This document shows, in pieces, positions 44,393-55,200 of a stretch of 64,000 nucleotides of DNA; positions within the stretch are counted from its first letter, which is position 1; the number at the start of each line of letters is the position of its first letter. The position numbers and the translations under genes are program-made. Source of the DNA: Arthrobacter sp. PAMC25284 (GTDB taxonomy: Bacteria; Actinomycetota; Actinomycetes; Actinomycetales; Micrococcaceae); contig NZ_CP080382.1 in NCBI RefSeq assembly GCF_019443425.1, forward strand, positions 248,001 to 312,000, written 5' to 3'. The notes under the pieces are model-generated. The model was given only the letters and a program-made list of their open reading frames with translations, was not told where the DNA came from and did not search any database.

Positions 44393-45220
44393 ATGGACGC
44401 TGCGAAAGGGTCGACGTTGACTGCTGAACTACCGGTTTTGGCCGAGGGCGATTTCTACTACGAAGTGCTGGGGCAGGGGCGGTTCCGTTCGACCGTCCAC
44501 GCCCAGGGTGCCTGGAACGAGCATGAGCAGCATATGGCTCCCGCCTCCGGCATCATGGCTGACTGCCTCGCCCGGCATGAGCCGCGGGACGACATGCGGA
44601 TGGCGCGTTTGAGCTATGAAATCCTGGGGCTCATCCCCGGCGGGGAATTTACTGTCGTCACCAGCACGCTTCGGCCGGGCCGGACCATTGAGCTGCTCCA
44701 GGCCGAGCTCGTGGCCGGCGGCCGCGTCGCGATCCGCGCCACGGCCTGGCGGATGATCGTGTCGGACACCTCCGCGATCGCCGCCGTCGAAGACCCCCGG
44801 ATCCCCGCGCCGGAGGACTGCAAACCCTACGACGCCGCCGTCATCTGGCCCGGCGGGTACATCGCCTCGCTGCAGATGCGCATCGCCGAGGGCCACCGGG
44901 CCGGCTCGGGCACAGTCTGGCTGCGGACGGACTATGCGCTGACGGACCGCGCGGACAGCGGTGACCTGGCCCGACTGATCGGTCTCGTCGATACCGCCAA
45001 CGGAATTGCGGCCCGCGTCCCGCCGGGCAAGGGCAGCTACGCCTTCCCCAACCTGGACCTGCAGATCCATATGTACCGGCGTCCGGAGGGGGAGTGGCTG
45101 GGCCTGAACAATGAGGTTTCTTTCGGTGCCGACGGCATCGGGCTCACCTCAACGGTGCTGCACGACCTCGCCGGCCCGTTCGGCCGGGCCGAGCAGATCC
45201 TGACCCTGCGCCGGAGCTAA
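44393..45220 (+). CDS. Thioesterase family protein (double hotdog type)
   Basis: The protein, about 275 residues, contains GRFRSTVHAQGAWNEHEQHM, MRMARLSYEILGLIPGGEFT, VVTSTLRPGRTIELLQAELV and a second half ending LDLQIHMYRRPEGEWLGLNN. This is the pattern of actinobacterial acyl-CoA thioesterase-like proteins with two hotdog folds. The start may be ATG 44393, or TTG 44417, which has AAAGGG six bases upstream. It overlaps the convergent DUF2177 gene by four bases. Confidence 0.8.
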   Translation: MDAAKGSTLTAELPVLAEGDFYYEVLGQGRFRSTVHAQGAWNEHEQHMAPASGIMADCLARHEPRDDMRMARLSYEILGLIPGGEFTVVTSTLRPGRTIELLQAELVAGGRVAIRATAWRMIVSDTSAIAAVEDPRIPAPEDCKPYDAAVIWPGGYIASLQMRIAEGHRAGSGTVWLRTDYALTDRADSGDLARLIGLVDTANGIAARVPPGKGSYAFPNLDLQIHMYRRPEGEWLGLNNEVSFGADGIGLTSTVLHDLAGPFGRAEQILTLRRS

Positions 45221-45606
45221 TTCCGGTGAAACACGAGCCAGCCGGCGACTGTCGCCAGGCCGGTCAGCGCGGCTCCCCACAGGATGTCGACAATAATGAT
45301 GGTCAGCGGCCAGTTCCGCAGGGTCGCGGCGTTGGTCAAGTCATAGGTGGCGTAGGCAAAGGCTCCCAGCGCGGCTCCGTAGCCGAGGGCTGACAGCCAG
45401 CTGCCGCCGTCGAGGGACGGACGCAGGGCGAAGAAGACGATCCCGGCGATGTAGATCGCATAGAACACAACGGCGTAGCCTAGATTGGGCTTGTCCGCCA
45501 TGAGATGGCCCAGATTGCTGCGGTAGAAACCGCTCATTGTCGTTAGCCAGATCGAATCGATAACTGCGAACGCTGCGGCGACGACGAGAAACTGCAAAAT
45601 AACCAT
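45217..45606 (-). CDS. DUF2177-family membrane protein
   Basis: The 129-residue protein with four membrane helices has the family opening MVILQFLVVAAAFAVIDSIW and the conserved AYATYDLTNAATLRNWPLTI with IIVDILWGAALTGL. Function is unknown. It is divergent from the lipoate-ligase gene with only 16 bp between start codons, so one or both promoters must lie within coding DNA. Confidence 0.88.
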   Translation of the reverse strand: MVILQFLVVAAAFAVIDSIWLTTMSGFYRSNLGHLMADKPNLGYAVVFYAIYIAGIVFFALRPSLDGGSWLSALGYGAALGAFAYATYDLTNAATLRNWPLTIIIVDILWGAALTGLATVAGWLVFHRN

Positions 45607-45622
45607 AAGGGAGCATAACAAT

Positions 45623-46403
45623 ATGCAGCACGCAGCCGCGACGAAGACGCTGACGGTGGCCCGGCAGGAGCAGTCCCTCGGCGCCGCCGGCGATCTTGAC
45701 TTCGCGATCGAACTGCTGCACAAGGTCAAGACCGGACAGGGCCGGGCCCATGCTGCGGCTGTACCGTCCAGCACCCACTGTGGCCTTCGGGCAACGCGAC
45801 GCCAACCTGCCCGGCTTCGACGCTGCGGCGCAGGCCTGCCGCGGCCTGGGCTTCGAGCCGCTGGTCCGCAAGGCCGGCGGCCGGGCCGCGGCCTATCATG
45901 AGGGAACACTCGTCGTCGACCACCTCGAACCCAGCACCGACGCAATCGCAGGAGCCAAAGGACGGTTCTCCTTCTTCGGCGAACTCCTGGCCGAGGCACT
46001 CCGGAACGCCGGTGTCGACGCTGCCGTGGGGGAGATTCCCGGCGAGTACTGCCCCGGGGAATTCAGTGTGCACGGCAAGGACCCACTGGATCCGGAGCGC
46101 CGGATCAAGTTGATCGGCACTGCCCAGCGCGTTGTGTCCGGCGGCTGGCTCTTCAGTTCGGTCATTGTGGTGGAAAACTCCGCGCCGATCCGCGCCGTAC
46201 TCGAAGCCAGCTACGCCGCACTGGGCCTGGACTGGGATCCGGCGACGGCCGGGGCGGTCAACGACCTCGTCCCGCACCTGGACGTGGCCACCATTGAAGC
46301 GTCCGTGCTCGAGATCTACGCCCGGTACGCCCGGCTCAGCTCCGCGGACTTCGCGAGCCTGCGAAGCCAAGGTCTGGTCAACCCAACCGCCAGCCGGCCC
46401 TGA
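45623..46403 (+). CDS. Lipoate-protein ligase/octanoyltransferase-type protein (one-base frameshift)
   Basis: The family pattern runs TVARQEQSLGAAGDLDFAIE, then LRLYRPAPTVAFGQRDANLP, LVRKAGGRAAAYHEGTLVVD, GEYCPGEFSVH and LIGTAQRVVSGGWLFSSVIV. The RRxxGG-like motif is RKAGGRAAAYH. The frame breaks in GGGCCCATG at about 45742-45752; skipping one base gives 259 residues. It would attach lipoate or octanoate to 2-oxoacid dehydrogenases or glycine cleavage H protein, or load a related biotin-like cofactor. AAGGGAG precedes ATG 45623. Confidence 0.82.
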
Positions 46404-46454
46404 GCCAGCCGTGCGCCGCGGACGGCCGCCGTCGCTGGCGCCTGATTAACGACA

Positions 46455-46554
46455 GGAAAAGCCCCGCCCGGGTGAACTGCTCCCCGAGAGTCAGAACTGA
46501 TTTCTCAGTCCAACGTTCGGGGAGCAGTTCAGGGTTTCCGGACGGGGCCTTTCC
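46455..46554. repeat. 100-bp multi-tier inverted repeat between convergent genes
   Basis: The outer arms of 17 bp (46455-46471 and 46538-46554) match at 15 positions. Perfect 14-bp inner arms (GAACTGCTCCCCGA, 46474; its complement at 46517) enclose a loop with a smaller ACTGA/TCAGT hairpin. It acts most simply as a two-way terminator, but it is much larger than the others in the window. Confidence 0.8.
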
Positions 46555-46607
46555 CGGCGTTGGTGTACCACTGGACGCCCTGGTGCATCACCTGAGCCGG
46601 TCCGGGA

Positions 46608-47252
46608 TCAGTGCCCCCGGGCGATCCATTCCTGCAGTTGCGGCGCCTCGGCCCCGACCGTTGTCGAATCACCATGACCGGTCCGCACCACGGTGTCCGC
46701 CGGGAGCGTCAGCAGCCGGCTGCTGATCGATTCGATGATGGTGGGGAAGTCGCTGAAGGACCGGCCGGTGGCTCCCGGGCCGCCCTGGAACAGGGTGTCG
46801 CCGGCGAAGACGGTACCTTCACTTTCCAGGTAGAAGCAGGTGGAACCGGGGGAGTGCCCCGGCGTGTGCAGAGCCACGAGCCGTGCCCCGGCGACGTCGA
46901 AGGTATCCCCATCCGCGATGGCGTGGTCCGGTTCGGTACCGGGGAACACCCGCTCCCACAGCATCCAGTCGTCCCGGTTCAGATGGACCGGGGCGCCCAG
47001 CAGGCCGCGTACCTCGCCGACGGCGCCGATGTGGTCATCGTGGCCGTGGGTGAGCAGGACCGCCGTGACCTTCCGGCCGGCGACGGCGGCCGCGATAGCA
47101 GCCGGGTCGTGGGCCGGATCGATGACAATGCATTCCTCGTCATTGCCGACGATCCAGACGTTGTTGTCTACGTCCCAGGTTCCGCCGTCGAGCGAGAACG
47201 TCCCGGAAGTGACCAGCTGGTCAATCCGGACGCTGCCAGCGCCGCCGATCAC
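46608..47252 (-). CDS. MBL-fold hydrolase, likely S-formylmycothiol-type thioesterase
   Basis: The 214-residue metallo-beta-lactamase-fold protein has [17 protein letters not shown] (HxHxDH), [15 protein letters not shown] and [18 protein letters not shown] and ends [14 protein letters not shown]. It is glyoxalase II-like. Its start overlaps the mycothiol-dependent formaldehyde dehydrogenase stop by four bases. Context and fold suggest it hydrolyses S-formylmycothiol to formate and mycothiol; that activity is inferred. Confidence 0.88.
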   Translation of the reverse strand: MIGGAGSVRIDQLVTSGTFSLDGGTWDVDNNVWIVGNDEECIVIDPAHDPAAIAAAVAGRKVTAVLLTHGHDDHIGAVGEVRGLLGAPVHLNRDDWMLWERVFPGTEPDHAIADGDTFDVAGARLVALHTPGHSPGSTCFYLESEGTVFAGDTLFQGGPGATGRSFSDFPTIIESISSRLLTLPADTVVRTGHGDSTTVGAEAPQLQEWIARGH

Positions 47253-48334
47253 AGTTCCACCACCGAGCGCAGCACAGCTCCGGCGTGCATCTTGTCGAAG
47301 GCTTCTTCGATCTGGTCGATCGTGATCCGTTCGGTAACGAAGGCATCCAGGTCCAGCTTGCCCTGCCGGTAGAGGTCGATCAGCATCGGGAAGTCACGGG
47401 ACGGCAGGCAGTCGCCGTACCAGGAGGATTTGAGTGACCCGCCGCGGCCGAAGACATCCAGCAGCGGCAGCTCAAGTGTCATCTCCGGGCTGGGGACCCC
47501 CACCAGAACGACAGTGCCGGCGAGGTCGCGGGCATAAAACGCCTGCTTGTAGGTCTCTGGACGGCCGACGGCGTCGATCACGACGTCTGCGCCGAAACCG
47601 CCGGTCAACTCGCGGATGGCCTCGACGGCGTCCACTGCGGAGGAATCGACCGTGTGGGTGGCGCCGAGTTCCTTGGCGCGGGCGAGCTTCTTGGCGTCGA
47701 TGTCGACGGCGATCACGGTGGTGGCACCGGCCAGGGCGGCACCGGCGATGGCCGCCACGCCGACTCCGCCGCAGCCAATAACGGCAACCGAATCGCCACG
47801 CTTGACGTTGCCGGTGTTAATGGCGGCACCCAGGCCGGCCATCAGGCCGCAGCCGAGCAGACCGATCGCTGCGGCGTCGGCGTCCGGGTCCACCTTGGTG
47901 CACTGGCCGGCGGCGACGAGGGTCTTCTCGGTGAACGCTCCGATGCCGAGCGCGGCGGAGAGCTCGGTGCCGTCCTCCAGTGTCATTTTCTGGGTGGCGT
48001 TGTGGGTGTTGAAGCAGTATTGCGCCTCGCCGCGACTGCAGGCCCGGCATTCGCCGCAGACGGCACGCCAGTTCAGCACCACGCGGTCACCGGGGGCCAC
48101 CGAGGTGACGTCAGGGCCGACGGCGCTGACGACGCCGGTGGCCTCGTGGCCGAGCAGGAACGGGAAGTCGTCACTGATGGCGCCAAGCTTGTAATGCAGG
48201 TCGGTGTGGCAGACTCCGCTGGTGATGATGTCCACCAGGGCCTCGCCGGGACCCGGATCCGGGACCAGGATGGTTTCCAGTGTGACGGGGGCGTTCTTGG
48301 AACGGACAACGGCGCCCTTGACCTTATGGACCAT
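47249..48334 (-). CDS. mscR: S-(hydroxymethyl)mycothiol dehydrogenase
   Basis: The 361-residue zinc alcohol dehydrogenase has [25 protein letters not shown], the structural-zinc [15 protein letters not shown] (four Cys) and [15 protein letters not shown] with the Rossmann GCGGVG. This is the MscR form: class III ADH with mycothiol as cofactor. It oxidises the formaldehyde-mycothiol adduct to S-formylmycothiol and also reduces S-nitrosomycothiol. ATG 48334 follows AAGGAG by six bases. The MBL-fold gene is coupled downstream. Confidence 0.92.
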   Translation of the reverse strand: MVHKVKGAVVRSKNAPVTLETILVPDPGPGEALVDIITSGVCHTDLHYKLGAISDDFPFLLGHEATGVVSAVGPDVTSVAPGDRVVLNWRAVCGECRACSRGEAQYCFNTHNATQKMTLEDGTELSAALGIGAFTEKTLVAAGQCTKVDPDADAAAIGLLGCGLMAGLGAAINTGNVKRGDSVAVIGCGGVGVAAIAGAALAGATTVIAVDIDAKKLARAKELGATHTVDSSAVDAVEAIRELTGGFGADVVIDAVGRPETYKQAFYARDLAGTVVLVGVPSPEMTLELPLLDVFGRGGSLKSSWYGDCLPSRDFPMLIDLYRQGKLDLDAFVTERITIDQIEEAFDKMHAGAVLRSVVEL

Positions 48335-48373
48335 AAAAATCTCCTTGAAAGGGTATCGTGACAAAATAAGACG

Positions 48374-48398
48374 GCGCGGCCCCCAAAGGAGGCCGCGC
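48374..48398 (-). terminator. Hairpin with T-rich tail in the mscR leader
   Basis: On the minus strand, GCGCGGCC and GGCCGCGC (8-bp stem, 9-base loop) are followed by GTCTTATTTTGTC. This is a convincing intrinsic terminator after the glutaredoxin gene, but it lies only 40 bases before the mscR start, where it could also be an attenuator. Confidence 0.65.
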
Positions 48399-48469
48399 TA
48401 TCATTGATCAGCCGTACTGAGTCCTGATCAGACTATGAAGTTGTGTATAAGAAAACTAGCACACTTTTC

Positions 48470-48727
48470 TCACGCGGCGAGACGGCTCTGAACGTCCGCG
48501 GCGGAGGGGTTGGTGGCTGCGGTGCCGTCGGGGAACAGCACGGTAGGCACGGTGCGGTTGCCGCCATTGAGCTTTTCGACCAGCTCGGCGGTGCCCTCAA
48601 CCTCTTCGATGTTGATTTCCTTGTAGCCGATGCCCTTGGCGTCGAGCTGCTTCTTCAGCCGGTTGCAGTAACCACACCACGTGGTTGAGAACATGGTGAT
48701 GGTGCCGGATTCGGGAGTGAAGTCCAC
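48470..48727 (-). CDS. Mycoredoxin-like glutaredoxin
   Basis: The 85-residue thioredoxin-fold protein has ITMFSTTWCGYCNRLKKQLD with the CGYC active site, then TVPTVLFPDG (cis-Pro) and LNGGNRT. It matches actinobacterial mycoredoxin-1-type proteins, which use mycothiol to reduce mixed disulfides. Its location next to mscR fits thiol homeostasis. Confidence 0.88.
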   Translation of the reverse strand: MDFTPESGTITMFSTTWCGYCNRLKKQLDAKGIGYKEINIEEVEGTAELVEKLNGGNRTVPTVLFPDGTAATNPSAADVQSRLAA

Positions 48728-48829
48728 GAAAATCTCCTAGGGTGTTGTCCGTAATTGGTTGTTCTTTCCACAACCGTAACCTGCAGCCCGCTATTCCCGG
48801 TGGTTGTCCGCAGATGGCATGCTGGTGCC

Positions 48830-49576
<747 letters not shown>

Positions 49577-49715
49577 CCGACCGCCGGTCCCGGCATCCGG
49601 ACACCTGGCCGCTCCGAATACTTCCCAAAGGTAAGATTGGTTGCGCCCTTTTGCCGGCGTGCGCCTGATGCTCCCACCGCGGGGGTGCGCGGGGAATTGA
49701 GTCGGAGGAAAAAGA

Positions 49716-50947
49716 GTGGCTGCTGTAACCGGAGAATCCATCGGAGTCGTTGTTACCGGCATGGGCGCCATGACGCCGGTAGGCGGAACGCTGCCCGAGA
49801 CGTGGGCGGGGCTGCTGGCCGGCCGGTCCGGGGTTGCTGCCCTCGAGGACGAATGGGCCGCCACCCTGCCGGTCCGTATTGCCGGACGCGTCACCGCGGA
49901 CCCGGCCGACCACCTCTCGATGCGTGAATTCCGGCGGATGGACCGCTGCGGCCAGTTGGCCCTCATCGCGGCACGGGAAGCCTGGGTCCAGGCCGGTACC
50001 CCCGGGGCCGACCCCGAGCGGCTCGCCGTAGTCATCGGCTCCGGGTACGGCGGACTGGGGACCACTCTTGCCCAGGCCCGTGTCCTGGACAACGCGGGGG
50101 GCCCCGCCGGGTTTCACCGCATACCCTGACCCAGATTATGGTCAACGGTCCCGCGGCCTGGGTCTCGATCGACGTCGGCGCCCGCGGCGGTGCGCGGACT
50201 CCGGTCAGCGCGTGTGCGTCCGGGGCTGAGGCAATCGTCCAGGCAGCTGAGATGATCCGCAGCGGCGCCGCCGACGTCGTTATCGCCGGCGGCGTGGACG
50301 CCTGCGTCAATGAGCTGACCATCAGCGGCTTCGCCCAAATCCGGGCATTGTCCACCGCTGACGGGGATCCGGCCAAAGTGTCCCGTCCCTTTGACCGGGA
50401 CCGCAACGGATTTGTGATCGGCGAAGGCGCCGGGATCCTGGTGCTGGAACGGGAGGACTTTGCCGTCGCACGGCGGGCTGAAATCCTGGGCCGGATCGCC
50501 GGCGGGGCAATCACCTCCGACGCCCATGACATTGTTGCGGCCGACCCGGCAATGCAGGAACGAGTGATGCAAAAAGCGCTGGACCAGGCATCGCTGACCG
50601 GCGCCGACGTCGGCTTCGTCCACGCCCATGCCACCTCCACCCCGCTGGGCGACCGGCTCGAGGCCGGGGCCATCGCGGCTTTGCTCGGTGACCAGGTCCC
50701 CGTCACCTCCACGAAGTCCATGACGGGGCACATGCTCGGCGGCGCCGGGGCACTGGGCGCCATCGTCGCGGTCCAGGCGCTCCGCACCGGAAGGCTCCCG
50801 GGAACCCTCAACCTCGAGAATCCTGATCCGGAGATCGGCCTCAACGTGATCGGCGCGGCCATCGATTGTTCAGCGGCCGGCGCTGGAATGACCAATGCCT
50901 TCGGATTCGGCGGCCACAGCGTGTCGCTTGTTATTACGGGCGGCTAA
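49716..50947 (+). CDS. Beta-ketoacyl-ACP synthase II-like protein (FabF family, one-base frameshift)
   Basis: About 410 residues. It starts with VVVTGMGAMTPVGGTLPETW, then the Cys nucleophile in TPVSACASGAEAIVQ, His in HAHATSTPLGDRLEAGA and His in NAFGFGGHSVSLV, a full Cys-His-His triad. The frame breaks at GGGGGGCCCC (about 50096-50106); adding one base there joins LDNAGGP to RRVSPHTLTQIMVNGPAAWV. This is the only break that needs an added base. It elongates acyl-ACP by two carbons. GTG 49716 follows GGAGGAAA. Confidence 0.87.
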
Positions 50948-50993
50948 GCGCACGAATCGACCACGGGGCCGAACCTTGGATACGCTCAGGGAC

Positions 50994-51314
50994 ATGTCCA
51001 CGAACCACGAAGCTGAGAAAAACGCCAAGGCCGACAGGGAACAGCTCGCCGCTGTCCGGGTAGCCGTTGACGAGGTGGACGAGCAGATCGTCACACTGAT
51101 TGCACGCCGGGAACGGCTCATCAGGATTTCAGGCACCTTGAAGGGTGACGACGCGGAAGTCCGGGCGCCCGGGCGGGTCGAGCGCGTGATTGAACACGTA
51201 CGCTCCGCCGCGGAGAAAAAAGACATCGATCCCGACATTGTGGAGACGACCTACCGGGCCATGATCTCGGCATTCATCGAACTGGAACTGAAAGTCCACA
51301 ACGCCACCGACTGA
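50994..51314 (+). CDS. Chorismate mutase (AroQ type)
   Basis: The 106-residue helical protein shows VRVAVDEVDEQIVTLIARRE and RLIRISGTLKGD, with ERVIEHVRSAAEKKDIDPDI and VETTYRAMISAFIELELK, the standard AroQ fold. It turns chorismate into prephenate for Phe/Tyr synthesis. It starts 47 bp after fabF on the same strand, so cotranscription is possible. An intrinsic-type hairpin follows at 51337-51365. Confidence 0.88.
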   Translation: MSTNHEAEKNAKADREQLAAVRVAVDEVDEQIVTLIARRERLIRISGTLKGDDAEVRAPGRVERVIEHVRSAAEKKDIDPDIVETTYRAMISAFIELELKVHNATD

Positions 51315-51336
51315 CACCGCCGCAGCCGGCTTGTAC

Positions 51337-51365
51337 AGGCGGCCGGCCGTCACGGCGGGCCGCCT
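51337..51365. terminator. Terminator hairpin after chorismate mutase
   Basis: AGGCGGCC pairs with GGCCGCCT around a 13-base GC-rich loop, followed by TTGTGTTG. It lies between convergent genes. Confidence 0.7.
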
Positions 51366-51374
51366 TTGTGTTGC

Positions 51375-51761
51375 CTACAGGGACTCCTGAACCGGAACGT
51401 TGGCCTGGAAATCGCGGCCGTCCGCTTCGCTGAACGCGCTCATCAGGTGCCCCTTGGTTAGGCCCATCACGGTGCTCAGCGGGAAGTTGCCGGTAATGGT
51501 GTTGCCCGAATGCTCCACGTCCTTGAGGTCAAAGTTCTCCTCGGTGCCGTCGTGGCTGAAGCAGTAAAAGGACACGGCCTCGCCGTTCATGAACTCGATC
51601 CCCATCCGGCGCTGGTGGGAATAGTCCGGGGTGGTCGCAACCAGACCCACCACGTAGGCGCCCTGGCCCGGGATATTGCCGTCAATACTAAATTTCGCCA
51701 CCAAATGGGATTCCTTGGCGGCGACGCTGACGTGGTTCAAAAGTGCGTTATGGGAGCTCAT
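51375..51761 (-). CDS. Conserved-looking hypothetical protein
   Basis: This 128-residue soluble protein (LVAKFSIDGNIPGQGAYVVG, GIEFMNGEAVSFYCFSHDGT, VMGLTKGHLMSAFSEADGRD) is probably a beta-rich single domain. It has no signal, metal site or family I recognise. It is divergent from the SOS box region and separate from the dnaE2 unit. Confidence 0.7.
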   Translation of the reverse strand: MSSHNALLNHVSVAAKESHLVAKFSIDGNIPGQGAYVVGLVATTPDYSHQRRMGIEFMNGEAVSFYCFSHDGTEENFDLKDVEHSGNTITGNFPLSTVMGLTKGHLMSAFSEADGRDFQANVPVQESL

Positions 51762-51841
51762 GGCTCAATCCTGCTACCTGTGTCCGCGTCCGTCCACCCC
51801 TGATCTAGGTTTTGTTCCCCGCCCTGCGTAGACTGACTCTG

Positions 51842-51859
51842 TTCGAATATATATTCGAA
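51842..51859 (+). promoter_or_regulatory. LexA-type SOS box
   Basis: TTCGAATATATATTCGAA is a perfect 18-bp palindrome. The actinobacterial LexA consensus is TCGAAC-N4-GTTCGA; the arms here are TCGAAT and ATTCGA. It lies 94 bp before the DUF6504-dnaE2 pair. Confidence 0.78.
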
Positions 51860-51952
51860 TAAAAATTGTGTGCCTGGCTGCCAGCAGGCCGTTCCCGGGC
51901 GCCGTCCAACTGTGTCCGGGAACCCTGCCGCCGGGTTGTTCAGGGAGGCTTA

Positions 51953-52276
51953 ATGGGCGTTTTCAGCGAGTCTGTCTCTGTCGTCTGCTCTCCCGCGGGC
52001 CAGCCCGAGACGCTGGAGTGGTCCGGCCGCTGCTACACCGTCTGTGTGGAACCGGTCCGCTGGTTCGAGCGGCGAAAGTGGTGGGCCGAGGAATCCCGGG
52101 CGCCGCTCGGGAGCGGCCCCGGACTGGTGGACCATGAAATCTGGCGTGTCCAGGTGCGTGCTTCCGAGGATGCCGGGGAAGGCCTCCTCACCCTTGACCT
52201 CAGCCGCCACGTCGGCAGCGGCCGCTGGCGGCTGCTGCGGGTCCATGACGCCGTCCAGACCAGGCGGCGAGCATGA
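51953..52276 (+). CDS. DUF6504-family protein of the mutasome locus
   Basis: The 107-residue basic protein has YTVCVEPVRWFERRKWW, GPGLVDHEIWRVQVRA and LTLDLSRHVGSGRWRLLRVH, the pattern of DUF6504 proteins usually lying between imuB and dnaE2. GGGAGG stands five bases before ATG 51953. Its stop overlaps dnaE2 by four bases (ATGA). The usual imuA and imuB genes are not upstream. Confidence 0.8.
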   Translation: MGVFSESVSVVCSPAGQPETLEWSGRCYTVCVEPVRWFERRKWWAEESRAPLGSGPGLVDHEIWRVQVRASEDAGEGLLTLDLSRHVGSGRWRLLRVHDAVQTRRRA

Positions 52277-55200
52277 GCTTCACCCATCTGCACGTTTCCA
52301 CCGCCTTCAGCGCCCACTACGGCGTCTCCTGGCCCGAGGACCTCGCGGCGGCCGCTGCCGCGGACGGCGCCACCGCACTGGCCTGTACCGACCGTGACGG
52401 ACTCTACGGGGCAGTCAAGCACCTGAAGGCCTGCATGGCCGCGGGCCTGGACGCAATCATCGGGGTGGACCTGGCGGTCCTGGACGACGACGGCGACCTC
52501 CGTACCGACGTCGGGGGCCGCGTCGTCGTCCTGGCCCACGGGCACACCAGCGGTGCCGGGTACCGGGCACTGTGCCGGCTGATCTCCGATGCGCATGCCC
52601 GCACCACGGGAAAGGCCGGTGGAGCCGTGCCGGTGGCTGTTACCCGGGCCGAACTGGCCTCACGCACCCTGGACCCGGAAACCCTGCAGCCGGTGCTGAC
52701 CGTGCTGATTGGCCCCGACTCGGACGTCGGACGCGCCATGGGCGGGCGGCGCTACCTGCGGCCCCGTACCCTCTTCAAACGCTGGCTGGAAGCCCTGCCG
52801 CCGGGGACCCTCGCCGCCGAAGTGGTCTCCCAGCTCAGCCCGCCCGGTGAACCGCTCAGCACGGCCCAGGCCGTGCGGATGCTCAAACTCGCCGCCGAAC
52901 ACGACGTCCCTCCGGTGCTGAGCAACGCCGTCCGGTATGTCGCCGAGGACGGGGCGGCCACCGCTGACGTCCTGGATTCAGCCCGGGCGCTGAAATCGCT
53001 CCCCGAACTCTCCGCTGCCCCGCTGCTTCAGCCCAACGGCCAGGGCTGGCTCAAACCGGCGGCACAGATGATTCGGCTGGGACAGGAAATCATTCACGCC
53101 GCAGGGTACGGCGCCGCGGACCTCAAACGGCTGCTGGACCAGACCGGGGCGCTCGCGGACCGGTGCAGGATGGATCCCGCCACGGACATGGGGTGGAAAC
53201 AGCCCGTCGTCCCCGAGGCCTCTGTAATCGGGATTGCCGGGGACCCGCTCGTGGAACTCACCCAGCGCTGCGATGCCGGCATCAGCGCCCGGTTCCCCGG
53301 AATCACCGGGAAGGCCCGGGAACAGCTGCGGGCCCGGCTGGAACACGAACTCCGGATCATCGACAGCCTGGGTTTCGCCTCCTATTTCCTGACGGTCGCC
53401 GAGGTCTCACGGATGATCCAGGACATGGGGGTCCGGGCCGCCGCCCGCGGCTCCGGTGCCTCCAGCCTGGTCAACTACCTCATCGGCGTCAGCCAGGTCA
53501 ATCCGCTCCAGCATGACCTTATTTTCGAGCGCTTTCTCTCCCGGGACCGCGCCACCCTCCCCGACATCGATATCGACGTCGAAAGCGCTGAACGGCACAA
53601 TGTTTACCGGAAAATCTTTACCCGCTTCGGAGCCGAACGCGTCACCTTGATGAGCATGCAGAACGGCTACCGCGCTCGCGGTGCCGTGCGGGACGCCGGC
53701 ATGGCCTTGGGGCTGGACGACGGCGAGGTTGGGGAGATCGCCAAGCAGCTGTGGCGGTTTTCTGCCCGGAATTTCCGCGAGGCGCTGGCGGAGAAGCCGG
53801 AACTTAAGGAGTTCGCCGGGCGGGTGGATCAGCGGGATTTCACCGGGAACCAGCAACTGGACCTGCTGGTGGACCTGACCGAACGGCTCGACCGGCTGCC
53901 ACGCCACATCTCCATGCATCCGTGCGGGGTCATCCTGGGCGATGCCACGCTGCTGGACCGCACCCCGGTGCAGCCCAGCGGCTTGGGCCTTCCGATGAGC
54001 CAGTTCGACAAGCACGACATGGACCCTATGGGCATGCTCAAACTCGACGTGCTGGGGGTCCGGATGCAAAGTGCCATGGCTTTCGCCGTCCGGGAGGTCA
54101 TCCGGCTCCACCCCTCCAAGGCCGAGGTGGTCGCGGCAGGCGCACATCCAACCGGGCCGGACGGGACCGGGCCGGACTACATCGCTGCGGACGGGCGGAT
54201 CGACCTGAACGCCGTCCCGCTCGATGACGAACCCACCTATGAACTGATCCGCAGCACGCACACCCTGGGCTGTTTCCAGATCGAATCCCCGGGCCAGCGC
54301 GAACTGATCGGCAAGCTGGCGCCCCGGGAATTCAACGACCTCATCATCGACATCTCGCTGTTCCGTCCGGGACCCATGCAATCCGACATGGTCCGGCCCT
54401 TCCTGGAACACCGGCACGGGTTTGCCCCCGAGGTCTATCCGCACCCGGACCTGAAACCGGTGCTGCAGGAGACCCACGGTGTCACGGTCTTCCACGAGCA
54501 GATCCTGAAGACCTTCGACGTGATGACCGGCTGCGGGCTGGCGCGGGCCGACGAGTTCCGCCGCGCGTTGGGCAACGGGGTACTGGAAGGGAAAGTGGAG
54601 GAGTTTTTCCGGAAGGAGGCCCGGGCAAGAAAGTACACTCCGGAGGTGGTGGACAAGGTCTGGGGCACGCTGAAGGCTTTTGGCAGCTTCGGATTCTGCA
54701 AGGCCCACGGGGCTGCCTTTGCCGTGCCCACCTACCAGTCGGCATGGTTGAAGACCCACCACCCGGAGGCGTTCCTGGCCGGGCTGTGGGAGCACGATCC
54801 CGGCATGTACCCCAAGCGCCTGCTCGTGGCCGAGGCCCGGCGGATGGGAATCCCGATCCTGCCCCTTGACATCAACCGGAGCGGGGCCGAGTACCGGGTG
54901 GAATTGGTCGACGCCGGCCCCGGGCCGTGGCAGGCTGGGCATACGCCTGAGCCTGAACGGCATCTACGGGTTGTCCGGCGCCGAGCTGAAACGCATCGAG
55001 GCAGGCCAGCCCTATGATTCCCTGGCGGATCTGCGGGTGCGGTCCCGGCTGAGCAGGCCGGGCATCCAGCGGCTGGCACGGTTGGGTGCGTTTGATTCGT
55101 TGCACCGCGCCTCGGGAGGCGAGGGCAGTCGTGCGGACCTGGTCCAGCACCTGCAGAACCTGCAGCACCGGCCCCCGCGCAAAGGCACAGAGGTGATCGA

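Noticed and set aside
53407..54963. Long open frame antisense to dnaE2
   Set aside because: No domain, no ribosome site, and fully inside the polymerase gene.
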